A stretch of DNA of 64,000 nucleotides, taken from contig DASPIZ010000060.1 of the NCBI GenBank assembly GCA_035628875.1, positions 1 through 64,000 on the forward strand. The letters run 5' to 3'. Below, piece after piece: positions 34,672 to 43,901 of this stretch. The stretch is from Ohtaekwangia sp035628875 (lineage in GTDB: Bacteria > Bacteroidota > Bacteroidia > Cytophagales > Cyclobacteriaceae). The position numbers and the translations under genes were made by a program. The first letter of the stretch is position 1. The number at the start of each line of letters is the position of its first letter. The notes beneath the pieces were generated by a model. That model saw only the letters and a program-made list of their open reading frames with translations. It ran no database searches and had not been told where the DNA came from.

Positions 34672-36156
34672 CTAGAATGCAAAGTTAATTTTATTAATCC
34701 ATCCCATCAACAGTCCCGGCCTGAAGAAAAGAAGAAGTATCCCTAAAACCAGAATGAGGCCTAAAAAATTTTCAAACGTAAGGTTATTTGAAATAAATGT
34801 TGTTTCCCGGCTTTTAATAAACGCATAATAGGGGATTCGGAGATAATAAAAGAGCGAAACGACGGTGTTGAGCAGCCCGAAAACCAATAATATCAGTAAA
34901 AACGATTTACCAGACAGGTGGTACGCTTCCCATAAGGAAGAAAAAATAAATAATTTGGCTGTAAATCCGGCAGTTGGAGGAAGTCCGGTTAAGCCTACAA
35001 ATCCAACCAGCATAAAAAATGCCGGCCATGCGACATATTTTCCAATACCACTGTAGGAAGCAACTGTATTCAGCCCACGGTCTTCAAAATATTGCAAGTA
35101 TATGAACACAACAAAGTTGAGAAGAACGAAAACGGTTGCATAAAACAACATGTAGTGAAGTCCTTGCGGGATGAAAGCGGTCACGCCAACCAGTAAAAAG
35201 CCTGATTGCGCAATGGAGGAGTAAGCCATGAGGCGTTTTGGACTTTTTTGCCATAGCGCTGAAAAATTTCCAACCGTTAAAGTGAGCATTACAATTCCCG
35301 ACAGTATCAATTGCCAATCATAGGCAGACTCACCAAAGAGATTAATGATCGCAATAAATTTCGTGAGGATTCCGATTCCGGCGAGTTTAGGAACTACTGA
35401 AAAAAAAGCAACTATGGGCATAGGCGAAGCCTCGTACACATCAGGTGCCCAGGGGTGAAATGGGGCCGCTGCTATTTTATATAGAAAGCCACTTAACGTA
35501 AGAACTCCGGCAACAAAAAACAGTGGTGAGTTTAATTCGGTTAATTTCTCAGCGAATACAGGCGAAGTAAACATCAGCGTACCCGTCATGCCATATAAAA
35601 AGGATAAGCCATATAACATTACCGCCGATGCCACCGAGCCGAATATGAAATATTTTAGACTTCCTTCAGTAGCAGTCTTGTTAAACGCAAACCCGGCCAG
35701 TACATAAGAGCTTATTGATATCAACTCAAGCGCAATGAAGGTAATGGCGAAATTTGAACTCATCACCAGGAGATGGGCACCCAGTACGATGGCAAGGATC
35801 AAAGCGTAATATTCCGGCAAACGTTGTTGTGATGGTTCTCTTCGCCAAGTCATTACAACGGTAAGGATACCCGAAATCAGGAATAACAATTTGAGGTAAG
35901 CGGTAAACTGATCGGCTTGTAACATCCCGGTAAAAAGACTTCGTGGTTGAACAAATACAGGCCATTGAAAAACAACCACGATACTACAGGCGCAAAGGAT
36001 TAGTAAAACTAAAACATGGAACAGTTTTTCTTTTTTAGGAAAAGATAAACCAGCGAGGATAGTGAGTAATATACCAGACAGCAGGATCAACTCCGCAGTG
36101 AAAAAGGAGAAACTCATCCGGATTAATTCGACGTTATCCTTCAGTGTATGCTCCAC
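34672..36156 (-). CDS. nuoN: NADH-quinone oxidoreductase subunit N
   Basis: The 494-residue protein has about 14 membrane helices and the antiporter-like core of complex I, including the lysine-bearing helix around KIAAAPFHPWAPDVYEASP and the segment ALWQKSPKRLMAYSSIAQSG. It pumps protons in the membrane arm of complex I. It is last in the run nuoHIJKLMN and starts 4 bp after the nuoM stop. Confidence 0.95.
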   Translation of the reverse strand: MEHTLKDNVELIRMSFSFFTAELILLSGILLTILAGLSFPKKEKLFHVLVLLILCACSIVVVFQWPVFVQPRSLFTGMLQADQFTAYLKLLFLISGILTVVMTWRREPSQQRLPEYYALILAIVLGAHLLVMSSNFAITFIALELISISSYVLAGFAFNKTATEGSLKYFIFGSVASAVMLYGLSFLYGMTGTLMFTSPVFAEKLTELNSPLFFVAGVLTLSGFLYKIAAAPFHPWAPDVYEASPMPIVAFFSVVPKLAGIGILTKFIAIINLFGESAYDWQLILSGIVMLTLTVGNFSALWQKSPKRLMAYSSIAQSGFLLVGVTAFIPQGLHYMLFYATVFVLLNFVVFIYLQYFEDRGLNTVASYSGIGKYVAWPAFFMLVGFVGLTGLPPTAGFTAKLFIFSSLWEAYHLSGKSFLLILLVFGLLNTVVSLFYYLRIPYYAFIKSRETTFISNNLTFENFLGLILVLGILLLFFRPGLLMGWINKINFAF

Positions 36157-36160
36157 GATT

Positions 36161-37774
36161 TTATGGTGTTAAAATTAATTTTCTTCCGGTGTTCAACACC
36201 AATTCGCTGAACGCCTGTGCATACGGATCAATAAAATTGAGCATAGGCTGTGGAAATATTCCAAAAGTGAGGGCAGCAATTGCCAATGGTATAAGCATCG
36301 CATATTCCCGTGTGGTGAGTGGCGTCAGCATCTCAGCCGTAATGCCTCCTTTGAGGTCAAACGGTCCGAAGAACATGCGTTGTAAAGTCCAGAGGTAATA
36401 AACAGCTCCGAGGATAAGCCCTGAGGTAGCAATGATAGCGAAACTCTCATGGAGCAGTCCGTTTACAGAAGGCGATCGGAATGCACCGAGGAACACGAGC
36501 ACTTCTGCTATAAATCCTGAGAAACCGGGAAGTCCCATTGAAGCAAAAAAGGCAATGAGCACAAATGCGGTATAGTATTTCATTTTATGCGAAAGCCCGG
36601 AATAGTGAACAATGGTCCGGTCATGTGTGCGATCGTATAACACACCAACCAAAAGGAAAAGCATCGCTGAAATAACACCATGGCTTACCATCTGGTACAC
36701 CGCACCGGAGATTCCTTCCGGAGTAAGTGCAGCCAGCCCAAGCAGTACAAAGCCCATATGACTTACGGATGAATACGCGATCATTCGCTTCAGGTCTTTA
36801 CTGGCCATGGCATTAAGCGCGCCATAGACGATTGAGATCACACCCATGAGACCAACGAACCAACTAAAATAAAGTGCAGCCTCCGGAAATATCGGGAAGG
36901 CTATACGCGCAAGTCCATATCCGCCGATCTTAAGCAAAACAGCGGCGAGAATAACAGACACCGGGGTGGGTGCTTCCACGTGGGCATCGGGTAGCCACGT
37001 ATGTAGCGGAACCATCGGAAGTTTGATGGCAAAACCAAAAAACAAAAGCAGGAAACACCAATAACGGGCATTGTAGGCACCGATCATCCACGGATTGTTT
37101 GGATCCAGGATCGAGTTGGAAATATAATTTGAAGGATCCATCATGTTAAGCATGTTAAAGCTATGCACAATGGCACCCGCATCGCCTGGTTCGTTTACTG
37201 AAGTGTACAATGCAATCATGGTGATCAGAATAAAGATCGACCCAAGCAGTGTGTAGAGAAAAAATTTAATGGAAGCGTATTCGCGCCGTTGACCACCCCA
37301 GATCGCAATAAGAAAAAACATGGGGAGTAACATGAATTCGAAAAAGAGATAGAACAATAAAAAGTCAAGGGCGGTGAAACTACCGATGATGGCGGTGTTT
37401 AAAACCAGGAAAAGAATGAAGTAGCCTTTTACATTATGTGTAATGGTCCAGGAAGAAAGTGTTGCAATCAAAAGAACAAACACGGAAAGTGCTGTTAAGG
37501 GAAAGCTCAAGCCATCCACTCCAACAAAGTATGCTGCTTTCAATGTACCCCAGTTTCCAAGGTGAAGGGTAATCCACGGTTGTTGTTCTACCAGTTGAAC
37601 TCCACCTTCCGGTTGATACAGGGTAAACATGTAAGAAACAGCCAATACCTGGAGCACGCTAACAACAAGGGTGAGCACGCGAAACAAGCTTTCATTCTTA
37701 GCAGGAACAAAAAGTGCCGTGAATGCTGCCAGCAGCGGAGTAAAAATCAGAAAGGAGATCAGGTAGTGCTGCAT
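36161..37774 (-). CDS. nuoM: NADH-quinone oxidoreductase subunit M
   Basis: The 537-residue protein has about 14 membrane helices and the diagnostic proton-channel motifs FGFAIKLPMVPLHTWLPDAHVEAP and DLKRMIAYSSVSHMGF. It is one of the three antiporter-type subunits of complex I. It follows nuoL on the same strand after 55 bp and is followed closely by nuoN. Full length. Confidence 0.95.
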   Translation of the reverse strand: MQHYLISFLIFTPLLAAFTALFVPAKNESLFRVLTLVVSVLQVLAVSYMFTLYQPEGGVQLVEQQPWITLHLGNWGTLKAAYFVGVDGLSFPLTALSVFVLLIATLSSWTITHNVKGYFILFLVLNTAIIGSFTALDFLLFYLFFEFMLLPMFFLIAIWGGQRREYASIKFFLYTLLGSIFILITMIALYTSVNEPGDAGAIVHSFNMLNMMDPSNYISNSILDPNNPWMIGAYNARYWCFLLLFFGFAIKLPMVPLHTWLPDAHVEAPTPVSVILAAVLLKIGGYGLARIAFPIFPEAALYFSWFVGLMGVISIVYGALNAMASKDLKRMIAYSSVSHMGFVLLGLAALTPEGISGAVYQMVSHGVISAMLFLLVGVLYDRTHDRTIVHYSGLSHKMKYYTAFVLIAFFASMGLPGFSGFIAEVLVFLGAFRSPSVNGLLHESFAIIATSGLILGAVYYLWTLQRMFFGPFDLKGGITAEMLTPLTTREYAMLIPLAIAALTFGIFPQPMLNFIDPYAQAFSELVLNTGRKLILTP

Positions 37775-37829
37775 TTATTCTCTGGTCTTCAGGTTGGATC
37801 TTACGTTCTGGTTACTGGTATTTATAGTT

Positions 37830-39764
37830 TTAAATCAGCGACGAAATTAGAAAAATAATTAGTGCAAAAACGGCGATGAACACATAAAACTGAATTTTTC
37901 CTCCCTGGAAAGAACGTGTAAGTGAACCAATAAGTCGCACCGTATACGCCGTACCATTAACAGACCCATCAATAATGGCGCGGTCAAACCATGCGAAAAT
38001 ATGCGCCGTTAGTATCTGCGCATACGCCGTGGTGTGGAGAAATCCGTCTATCCATTTCCGGTCTGCTTTTTCCGTTAACACGGCCAGGGCCACAACAGGT
38101 CGACCTACCAATCGCTCATAGAGATAATTTAAATAAAAAGACTGGCGTAGAAATTCAGCAGTGATCAGGATATTGTTTCTGTAAAGGAAAAATGAAGCCA
38201 CTAGCGCGGACGCAACCCAGGCAATCGAGAAGATGGTAAGAAACAGTGAATGACCTTCCGCTTCTGGCATTAGCCACCCATTAAACGCAAATGGATTCCA
38301 GGAAACGATGAACCACAGTGAACCAAATGCAAGCAACGCCATCGGTGCGCGCATGATGATAGGAGGTTCCTCAATCGATAATTGTTGTGTTGCGCGTTCC
38401 TGTCCGAGAAATACAAGGGCGATCAATCGCACGATATAAAGCACCGTTAAAAAAGAAACGATGAAAGCCAATCCGAAAATAATCCAACGAAGACTAAAGC
38501 TATCTCCCTTCCATTCGTATAGCGCTGTAAAGATGGCTTCTTTGGAAACAAATCCGGAGAAGAACGGAATTCCTGCCAGAGCAGCGCCACTTACCGTGGT
38601 GGCCAAAAATGTAAATGGTAATTTCTTTCTTAAGCCACCCAGGTTTCGAACGTCCTGAACATCAAAATGGACATGCTGTTGATGTTGTGCCCGATGTAAA
38701 ACATGAATGACTGATCCGGCACATAAGAATAAACATGCTTTAAAAAATGCATGTGTGAAAAGGTGCATCATGCCAACTTCGGGCGCGCCGGCACCACAAG
38801 CTGTTACCATTAACCCAAGCTGAGAGATGGTGGAATAAGCGAGAATTTTTTTGATATCGGTTTGTACAAGGGCAGCAAGCGCGGCCATTACTGATGTGGT
38901 GATGCCGATGATAACCAAAACAAGCAATGCTTCGGGAGAAAATAAAAAATCAACTCTTGCCAGGAGAAATACACCTGCAGCCACCATCGTCGCGGCGTGA
39001 ATCAATGCGCTTACCGGCGTGGGTCCTTCCATGGCATCGGGAAGCCAGGTAAGTAATGGAAATTGTGCCGATTTACCGATTACGCCACAGAACAGACACA
39101 GTGAAGCGATTGTATTCCAGGATGAGATGTTAGTAATTGATGCAAGTTCGACGAGTGAAAATGTTCCTGTATTTGCCCATAGAATCATCAAACCAACCAT
39201 GAAGCCAGCATCACCAATGCGATTAAGAACAAATGCTTTACGCGATGCTGCGGCTGCTTCTGGCTTATGTTGCCAGTGCCCGATCAACATGTAGGAAGAA
39301 AATCCGACGAGTTCCCAAAATATAAAAATGAGCAACACACTATCGCTTAACACAATGCCCAGCATGGCGAACGTGAATAATCCAAGCATGGCAAAGTAAC
39401 GCCTTGTTGCACTGTCGCCGGCCATGTAGCCCAACGAATACAGATGTACAAGGAACGACACGAACGTTACAACTATGAGCATAAGCGCAGCAAGATTATC
39501 GACGAGCATGCCGATGTGCACTGTGGTGGAGGAAACGCTAAACCAGGTGTATTGTATGTGATAGGGATCATTATCCCAAACCTGTATGCCGACATAGTAT
39601 GCTGAGACGGTGCTGATCAGTAATAAGACAGGCGCTGATAAAGAGACAATCCATGCGTATTGTTCTTGAATCGTCAAAGAAAGTATGAAAGAAAGCAACG
39701 GAAGGAAAAATGCCAGGACGAGACAAGTTTCAAAAGCAGGGCTATATAGCGTTGCTGATTCCAT
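37830..39764 (-). CDS. nuoL: NADH-quinone oxidoreductase subunit L
   Basis: The 644-residue subunit has about 16 membrane helices, the channel motif KSAQFPLLTWLPDAMEGPTPVSALIHAATMVAAGVFLLAR and the expected long C-terminal amphipathic region that lies along the membrane arm. It is the most distal proton pump of complex I. It begins 1 bp after the nuoK stop, showing tight operon packing. Confidence 0.95.
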   Translation of the reverse strand: MESATLYSPAFETCLVLAFFLPLLSFILSLTIQEQYAWIVSLSAPVLLLISTVSAYYVGIQVWDNDPYHIQYTWFSVSSTTVHIGMLVDNLAALMLIVVTFVSFLVHLYSLGYMAGDSATRRYFAMLGLFTFAMLGIVLSDSVLLIFIFWELVGFSSYMLIGHWQHKPEAAAASRKAFVLNRIGDAGFMVGLMILWANTGTFSLVELASITNISSWNTIASLCLFCGVIGKSAQFPLLTWLPDAMEGPTPVSALIHAATMVAAGVFLLARVDFLFSPEALLVLVIIGITTSVMAALAALVQTDIKKILAYSTISQLGLMVTACGAGAPEVGMMHLFTHAFFKACLFLCAGSVIHVLHRAQHQQHVHFDVQDVRNLGGLRKKLPFTFLATTVSGAALAGIPFFSGFVSKEAIFTALYEWKGDSFSLRWIIFGLAFIVSFLTVLYIVRLIALVFLGQERATQQLSIEEPPIIMRAPMALLAFGSLWFIVSWNPFAFNGWLMPEAEGHSLFLTIFSIAWVASALVASFFLYRNNILITAEFLRQSFYLNYLYERLVGRPVVALAVLTEKADRKWIDGFLHTTAYAQILTAHIFAWFDRAIIDGSVNGTAYTVRLIGSLTRSFQGGKIQFYVFIAVFALIIFLISSLI

Positions 39765-39765
39765 G

Positions 39766-40071
39766 TTAATCTTTCAATTCATCAATCTGGTCGGGAACAA
39801 CACGCTGATACTCCTGGTACACGCGAAGCACAATGGCAAGGCCTACCGCAGTCTCACATACAGCTACGATGATTACAAACAGAGAGAAAAGCTGACCATC
39901 GAGATTATGCGCATGCTGGTAATTAAAGGCAACCAGGTTAATGTTAGCTGCATTCAACATCAGTTCTATCCCGAGAAGAACCATAATAGCATTTCGTTTT
40001 GTAATCACCATCATCAGTCCGGCAGCAAAGACGATTGCACCAAGATACAGGAGATGAGTTACTGGCAACAT
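39766..40071 (-). CDS. nuoK: NADH-quinone oxidoreductase subunit K
   Basis: The 101-residue protein has three membrane helices, with the buried glutamates in LLGIELMLNAANINLVAFN and VAVCETAVGLAIVLRVYQ, which line the proton path. Length is normal. Its first base is shared with the nuoJ stop (TAATG-type overlap). Confidence 0.95.
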   Translation of the reverse strand: MLPVTHLLYLGAIVFAAGLMMVITKRNAIMVLLGIELMLNAANINLVAFNYQHAHNLDGQLFSLFVIIVAVCETAVGLAIVLRVYQEYQRVVPDQIDELKD

Positions 40072-40583
40072 TATGCTGATTTGGATTTATGTGAAGCAAT
40101 AACCGCCGCACCAATGAGGGCGATGAGCAAGAGTATACCAGCAATCTCGAATGGAAGCATATAAGAAGTCATCAGACTCAAACCAATTGTTTCAACCGTA
40201 TTGGACGAATTGAGCACAGAACCGGATGTAGTCGCATTACTGAATTGTGCGTAAATATAATATGCTATCAAGCTGAAAAAGGAAATCGAAATCAGCGCAC
40301 CTGACACGACGTTACCATGACCCACCCGCAAAGGTTTGGCGCCCATCTTGGCGGTAAGCATAATACCAAACAGTATAAGGACCAATACGCCACCAGCGTA
40401 AATCAATATCTGTGTAACGGCGACGAACTCAGCCCATGCGAGCACATATAATCCGGCTACACAAAGTAGGCAAACAAGGAAGAATAAAGCCGCATAAAAA
40501 ACATGACGTGAGAAAACCATGGCAATAGCAGCCACTGCAGCGGATACTTCAAAAAAATAAAACAGAAAACTGTATATAGTCAT
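40071..40583 (-). CDS. nuoJ: NADH-quinone oxidoreductase subunit J
   Basis: The 170-residue membrane protein has five helices, with the family segment VFSRHVFYAALFFLVCLLCVAGLYVLAWAEFVAVTQILIYAGGVLVL near the N-terminus. It belongs to the proton-transfer part of complex I near the membrane quinone site. It overlaps nuoI by 4 bases (ATGA) and nuoK by one, so it is co-translated. Confidence 0.95.
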   Translation of the reverse strand: MTIYSFLFYFFEVSAAVAAIAMVFSRHVFYAALFFLVCLLCVAGLYVLAWAEFVAVTQILIYAGGVLVLILFGIMLTAKMGAKPLRVGHGNVVSGALISISFFSLIAYYIYAQFSNATTSGSVLNSSNTVETIGLSLMTSYMLPFEIAGILLLIALIGAAVIASHKSKSA

Positions 40584-41257
40584 ACCGTTGGCGGAGGTGG
40601 CCCCGCAGGTTTAATTTTTGGTCTAAACACAGGTTTGGCTGTTGGTTTAGGTGCGTCTCCGGCCGCCGGTGTTGGTGTCGGCGGTTTGGCTGCCAGTTTA
40701 CTTTTCTGATGTTCTTCTGCTATCTTTTTCTTTTCCTCGATTTCTGCTGGCGTCATCTCCGAAAAAGCGAAATTGTGTTCCTGCATATCGTACACGCTGA
40801 AGTCGAATACTTTCGTCATGGTTAAACACTCCGTAGGACATACCGTAGTACACAGGCCGCAAAAACAGCATTTGCCCATGTCAATATCAAACTTGGCGGC
40901 ATAAATCCGCTTGGGCGTTCCGTCGGATGTTTTTCCGATCTCTTCAGTGGCTTTGATCGGTTCAATGGTAATACAATCGACGGGGCAGATTTTCGCACAC
41001 TTATCGCAAACAATACAATCATCAATTTCATTATGCAAACGATAGCGCCCATTGTCAGGGATGGGTTGCATGACGTGAGGATATTGAATGGTATTGATTC
41101 CTTCGGTGTGTTCGAAGTAGTTTACCTCGTGAATGGCGATCGGTTTGCGACTGCGGCGTGCGCTAAGCAGGTGACGGAACGTTAATTTCAGTCCGGTCCA
41201 AAGCGAATCTAATGCCTGGGAAATCGATTTCCAGTATGCAGGGTTTCTTCTTTCCAT
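40580..41257 (-). CDS. nuoI: NADH-quinone oxidoreductase subunit I, with Pro-rich tail
   Basis: The 225-residue protein binds two [4Fe-4S] clusters: CIVCDKCAKICP at about 87-98 and CCFCGLCTTVCP about 45 residues later. It passes electrons toward quinone in the peripheral arm. The final ~45 residues are an extra low-complexity Pro/Ala/Thr/Lys tail (AKPPTPTPAAGDAPKP onward) not needed for cluster binding. The gene heads the nuoIJKLMN group; upstream is a repeat block rather than nuoH, which normally adjoins it. Confidence 0.94.
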   Translation of the reverse strand: MERRNPAYWKSISQALDSLWTGLKLTFRHLLSARRSRKPIAIHEVNYFEHTEGINTIQYPHVMQPIPDNGRYRLHNEIDDCIVCDKCAKICPVDCITIEPIKATEEIGKTSDGTPKRIYAAKFDIDMGKCCFCGLCTTVCPTECLTMTKVFDFSVYDMQEHNFAFSEMTPAEIEEKKKIAEEHQKSKLAAKPPTPTPAAGDAPKPTAKPVFRPKIKPAGPPPPTV

Positions 41258-41379
41258 TCTTAAGCCAACAAAAATAGAATAGAAAAAGATCGAATAAAGG
41301 TTTTCCGGTTAAAAGTTGATGGAAGTTTGCGATAGGTTCGGAAGTTTACGATGGGTTCGGAGTTTTTCGATCAGCTTCA

Positions 41380-41720
41380 GGCTTCAGGCTGCAAGGTTCA
41401 GGTTGTTTCCAATTACGTTTTGACTTTCGAAAAGCTGCGAGCCACAAGTTCGAGCCACGAGTTTGTTGGGTAGCAATAGAGGTGAGGTACAAAGTACAAG
41501 GTATGAGGTACAAGGACAGTTGTTCTCGATAGTAATCAGTTTTTTGGAAACAACGTGGGACTTTAGGACTTTTGGCAACGAATCATTTTTCCTTTGATCG
41601 TGGGGATTCTTCTGCATGCATGTGCTTTGCACTTGCGCATCAAAATGACGGTAGCGAAAGGTAAAAATAGCTGCGAGTTGCGAGCTTCGGGCCACGAGTT
41701 TATTAGGTAATAAAATAAGT
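41380..41720. repeat. Dispersed repeat block between nuoI and the sensor kinase
   Basis: The gene-free stretch 41258-41880 is mostly repeat. It contains GAGCTGCGAG/CCACGAGTTTG modules near 41430-41470 and 41667-41715, GTACAAGGTATGAGGTACAAGG-like iterations at about 41480-41515, and a unit at 41602-41650 that is an inverted near-copy of 9994-10043. No reading frame here looks coding. 41258-41379 shows nothing recognisable. Confidence 0.75.
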
Positions 41721-41767
41721 GTTTGGCGGTACGCCCAAGTTGTTATTGCTAAACGCAGAAGGTTTTC

Positions 41768-41879
41768 GCAAACCAACCTCAAACTTCAAACGTCAAACCT
41801 CAAACAATTTCTCCGAAGCCAATCGTTCTCGAAAACCAACCATGAACTTTGAACCATGGACTTTGAACTTTGAACCATG
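41768..41879. repeat. Inverted copy of the TTTGANG / AACCATGAACTTTG repeat
   Basis: CAAAC-type heptads (CCTCAAA, CGTCAAA) are followed by GAAAACCAACCATGAACTTTG and CTTTGAACCATG. This is the reverse orientation of the repeat at 9630-9907 and abuts the 3' end of the sensor-kinase gene at 41881. A third related copy sits at 48062-48139. Confidence 0.8.
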
Positions 41880-41880
41880 C

Positions 41881-43893
41881 TTACTGCGTTTTTGGCAAAG
41901 TGAAGAAGAATGTGCTACCATCACCTTCCTTGCTTTCAACGCCAATCTTGCCGCCATTTTTTTCAATGAATTCCTTACATAAGATAAGGCCCAGGCCTGT
42001 TCCTTTTTCATTGGCCGTACCACGGGTGGTATATGGGGCGGTTTTATCAAAAAGAATATCCATTACTTCCGGTTTGATGCCCACACCGTTGTCGCGAACG
42101 GAGACAAGCCATTCATTCCCTTTGTCTTCAGACCGGATAATGACCTCACCGCCATCGTTGGTAAATTTAATGGCATTTGTAATCAGATTCCGGATCACGA
42201 GGTTAACGGTATTTAAATCAGCAAAACTAATGGTTGATTCAGGAATCTGGTTGAGGATATGAATGTCTTTGCCTTGCACAGGCCCGAGCAGAAGTATGTT
42301 TTCATCCACCATTTTATGGAGATCGATCTTACCCGGTTGAAGGTTAAGTTTGTCCATTTGAAGCAACGTCCAGTCCAGGAGGTTGTTTAATAATGTACGC
42401 GTGTGATTAAACCGTACGCGTAATTCTTTCACATGCACGGGTAGTTCCTCAGCAGTAACGGCACCTTTGTCCATCAGGTCCAGCATACCTGCGAGTGCAT
42501 TGATTGGTGAACGAAGGTCGTGTGAAATGATCGAGAAGAATTTATCCTTCACCTGGTTTAGGCGTTCAAGTTCTTCGCTACGCTTCTCCGTTTCTTCCTG
42601 GTGTTGTAACAGCAGCATATTGATCTTTCTGCGGCGTTGGCCACTGCGATACACCGTGATCAATACAATACCACTCAGGGCCATCACCACGACGAGAATG
42701 TTGGTAACGAATTCCTGTCTTTTGATTTCGTCTTTTTGTTCAGCCTGTTGTTTACTGAGCACAGCGATCTGTGAATCTTTGGACTCAGTTTCAAAACGAA
42801 GTTGATCGCGCACCAGTTTGCTTTGCATGTCCTGGCTGAAAAGCGTATCCTCCAGTTGTTTAAATTCTTTAAAGTAGGTCAGTGCTTTTTTATAGTCACC
42901 TTTTAATTCCCATAGCGTCGACAATTGCTGGTAACACTGGATCTCGAGCACGTTGGCGTTTTGCTGTCGGGCTAATTCGAGACTTCGTTGAATCGCGTCC
43001 AGCGATGTATTGTAATTTCCCATGGCCAGCTGAACAAGACCTTGTCCAAGTTTTACTTCGGCAATTCCGTACCGGTCATTGTTTCGCGAGTATAGCATGT
43101 ATGCTGTATCGTAATAGGATAATGCTGTTTTCATATCCTGTTTTTTTACGAATACCTTGGCAATGTTGATCATATTCCGGGGTTGTAATCCATGCAGGTT
43201 GTATTCCTTACTTTTGGCCAGCCCATCAAGCAAATAGATCATAGCTGAATCGTATTCACCTTTACGGAGAAGTACATCACCAATCTCACTTAATGAAAAG
43301 GGTTCACCCCGGTCATCGTTTACCTTTCGGGCAAAGGTGATATAATCCATAGCGCGATCATACTGACCAATCGATTTGAATACACGTCCTACATTGTGCA
43401 TGGAGATGGCCATCCACATGGAATCACGACGTAGCTGCGCTATTTTATAAGATCGGGTAAAATAGTGATAGGCTTCATCGTATTCGCCAAGATCATAATA
43501 ATCGTAACCAACGTTATTGAAGCAAAGGCTCAACATTGTGCTGTCTTTGAGCATAACAGTTGCTTCAAGCGCTGTGTTATCTGCATTTAAAGCAGCGCGA
43601 TAATCGCCTCGTACGCGAAAGATCGAACCCATGCTGCTGTAAGCGCGGCCTTTAAATTCAGTCAGCCCTTTTGCGTTGATCATCTCAATTGCTTTTTCCG
43701 TAAGGCTTCTGCTTTTTGCGACATCTACATACTCGTAGGCATAAGACAGTTGAAGCAACGCCTTTACATGTGTGGTATCGGGAAGTTCTTGCTTTAGAAC
43801 TTTTTCAAGACTGTCAATTTTTTGTTGCGCATGAACGGAGGCTGTACCTCCGGCAAGAAGAAGGACAAGCGATATAATTACAGGCAACTTCAT
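41881..43893 (-). CDS. TPR sensor histidine kinase embedded in the nuo cluster
   Basis: The 670-residue protein starts at the ATG at 43893, which begins its signal peptide (MKLPVIISLVLLLAGGTASVHAQ); an earlier in-frame codon at 43932 would overlap nuoH. A periplasmic stretch of about eight TPR repeats (residues 55-370) leads to a membrane helix (NILVVVMALSGIVLITVY), a coiled coil, a HisKA domain with His458 in SIISHDLRSP and a full HATPase (NLITNAIKF, DNGVGI, GTGLGL). It senses through the TPR region and signals to an unidentified regulator. It sits 8 bp after nuoH, in the place where nuoI should follow. Confidence 0.9.
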   Translation of the reverse strand: MKLPVIISLVLLLAGGTASVHAQQKIDSLEKVLKQELPDTTHVKALLQLSYAYEYVDVAKSRSLTEKAIEMINAKGLTEFKGRAYSSMGSIFRVRGDYRAALNADNTALEATVMLKDSTMLSLCFNNVGYDYYDLGEYDEAYHYFTRSYKIAQLRRDSMWMAISMHNVGRVFKSIGQYDRAMDYITFARKVNDDRGEPFSLSEIGDVLLRKGEYDSAMIYLLDGLAKSKEYNLHGLQPRNMINIAKVFVKKQDMKTALSYYDTAYMLYSRNNDRYGIAEVKLGQGLVQLAMGNYNTSLDAIQRSLELARQQNANVLEIQCYQQLSTLWELKGDYKKALTYFKEFKQLEDTLFSQDMQSKLVRDQLRFETESKDSQIAVLSKQQAEQKDEIKRQEFVTNILVVVMALSGIVLITVYRSGQRRRKINMLLLQHQEETEKRSEELERLNQVKDKFFSIISHDLRSPINALAGMLDLMDKGAVTAEELPVHVKELRVRFNHTRTLLNNLLDWTLLQMDKLNLQPGKIDLHKMVDENILLLGPVQGKDIHILNQIPESTISFADLNTVNLVIRNLITNAIKFTNDGGEVIIRSEDKGNEWLVSVRDNGVGIKPEVMDILFDKTAPYTTRGTANEKGTGLGLILCKEFIEKNGGKIGVESKEGDGSTFFFTLPKTQ

Positions 43894-43901
43894 AACAGGT
43901 G

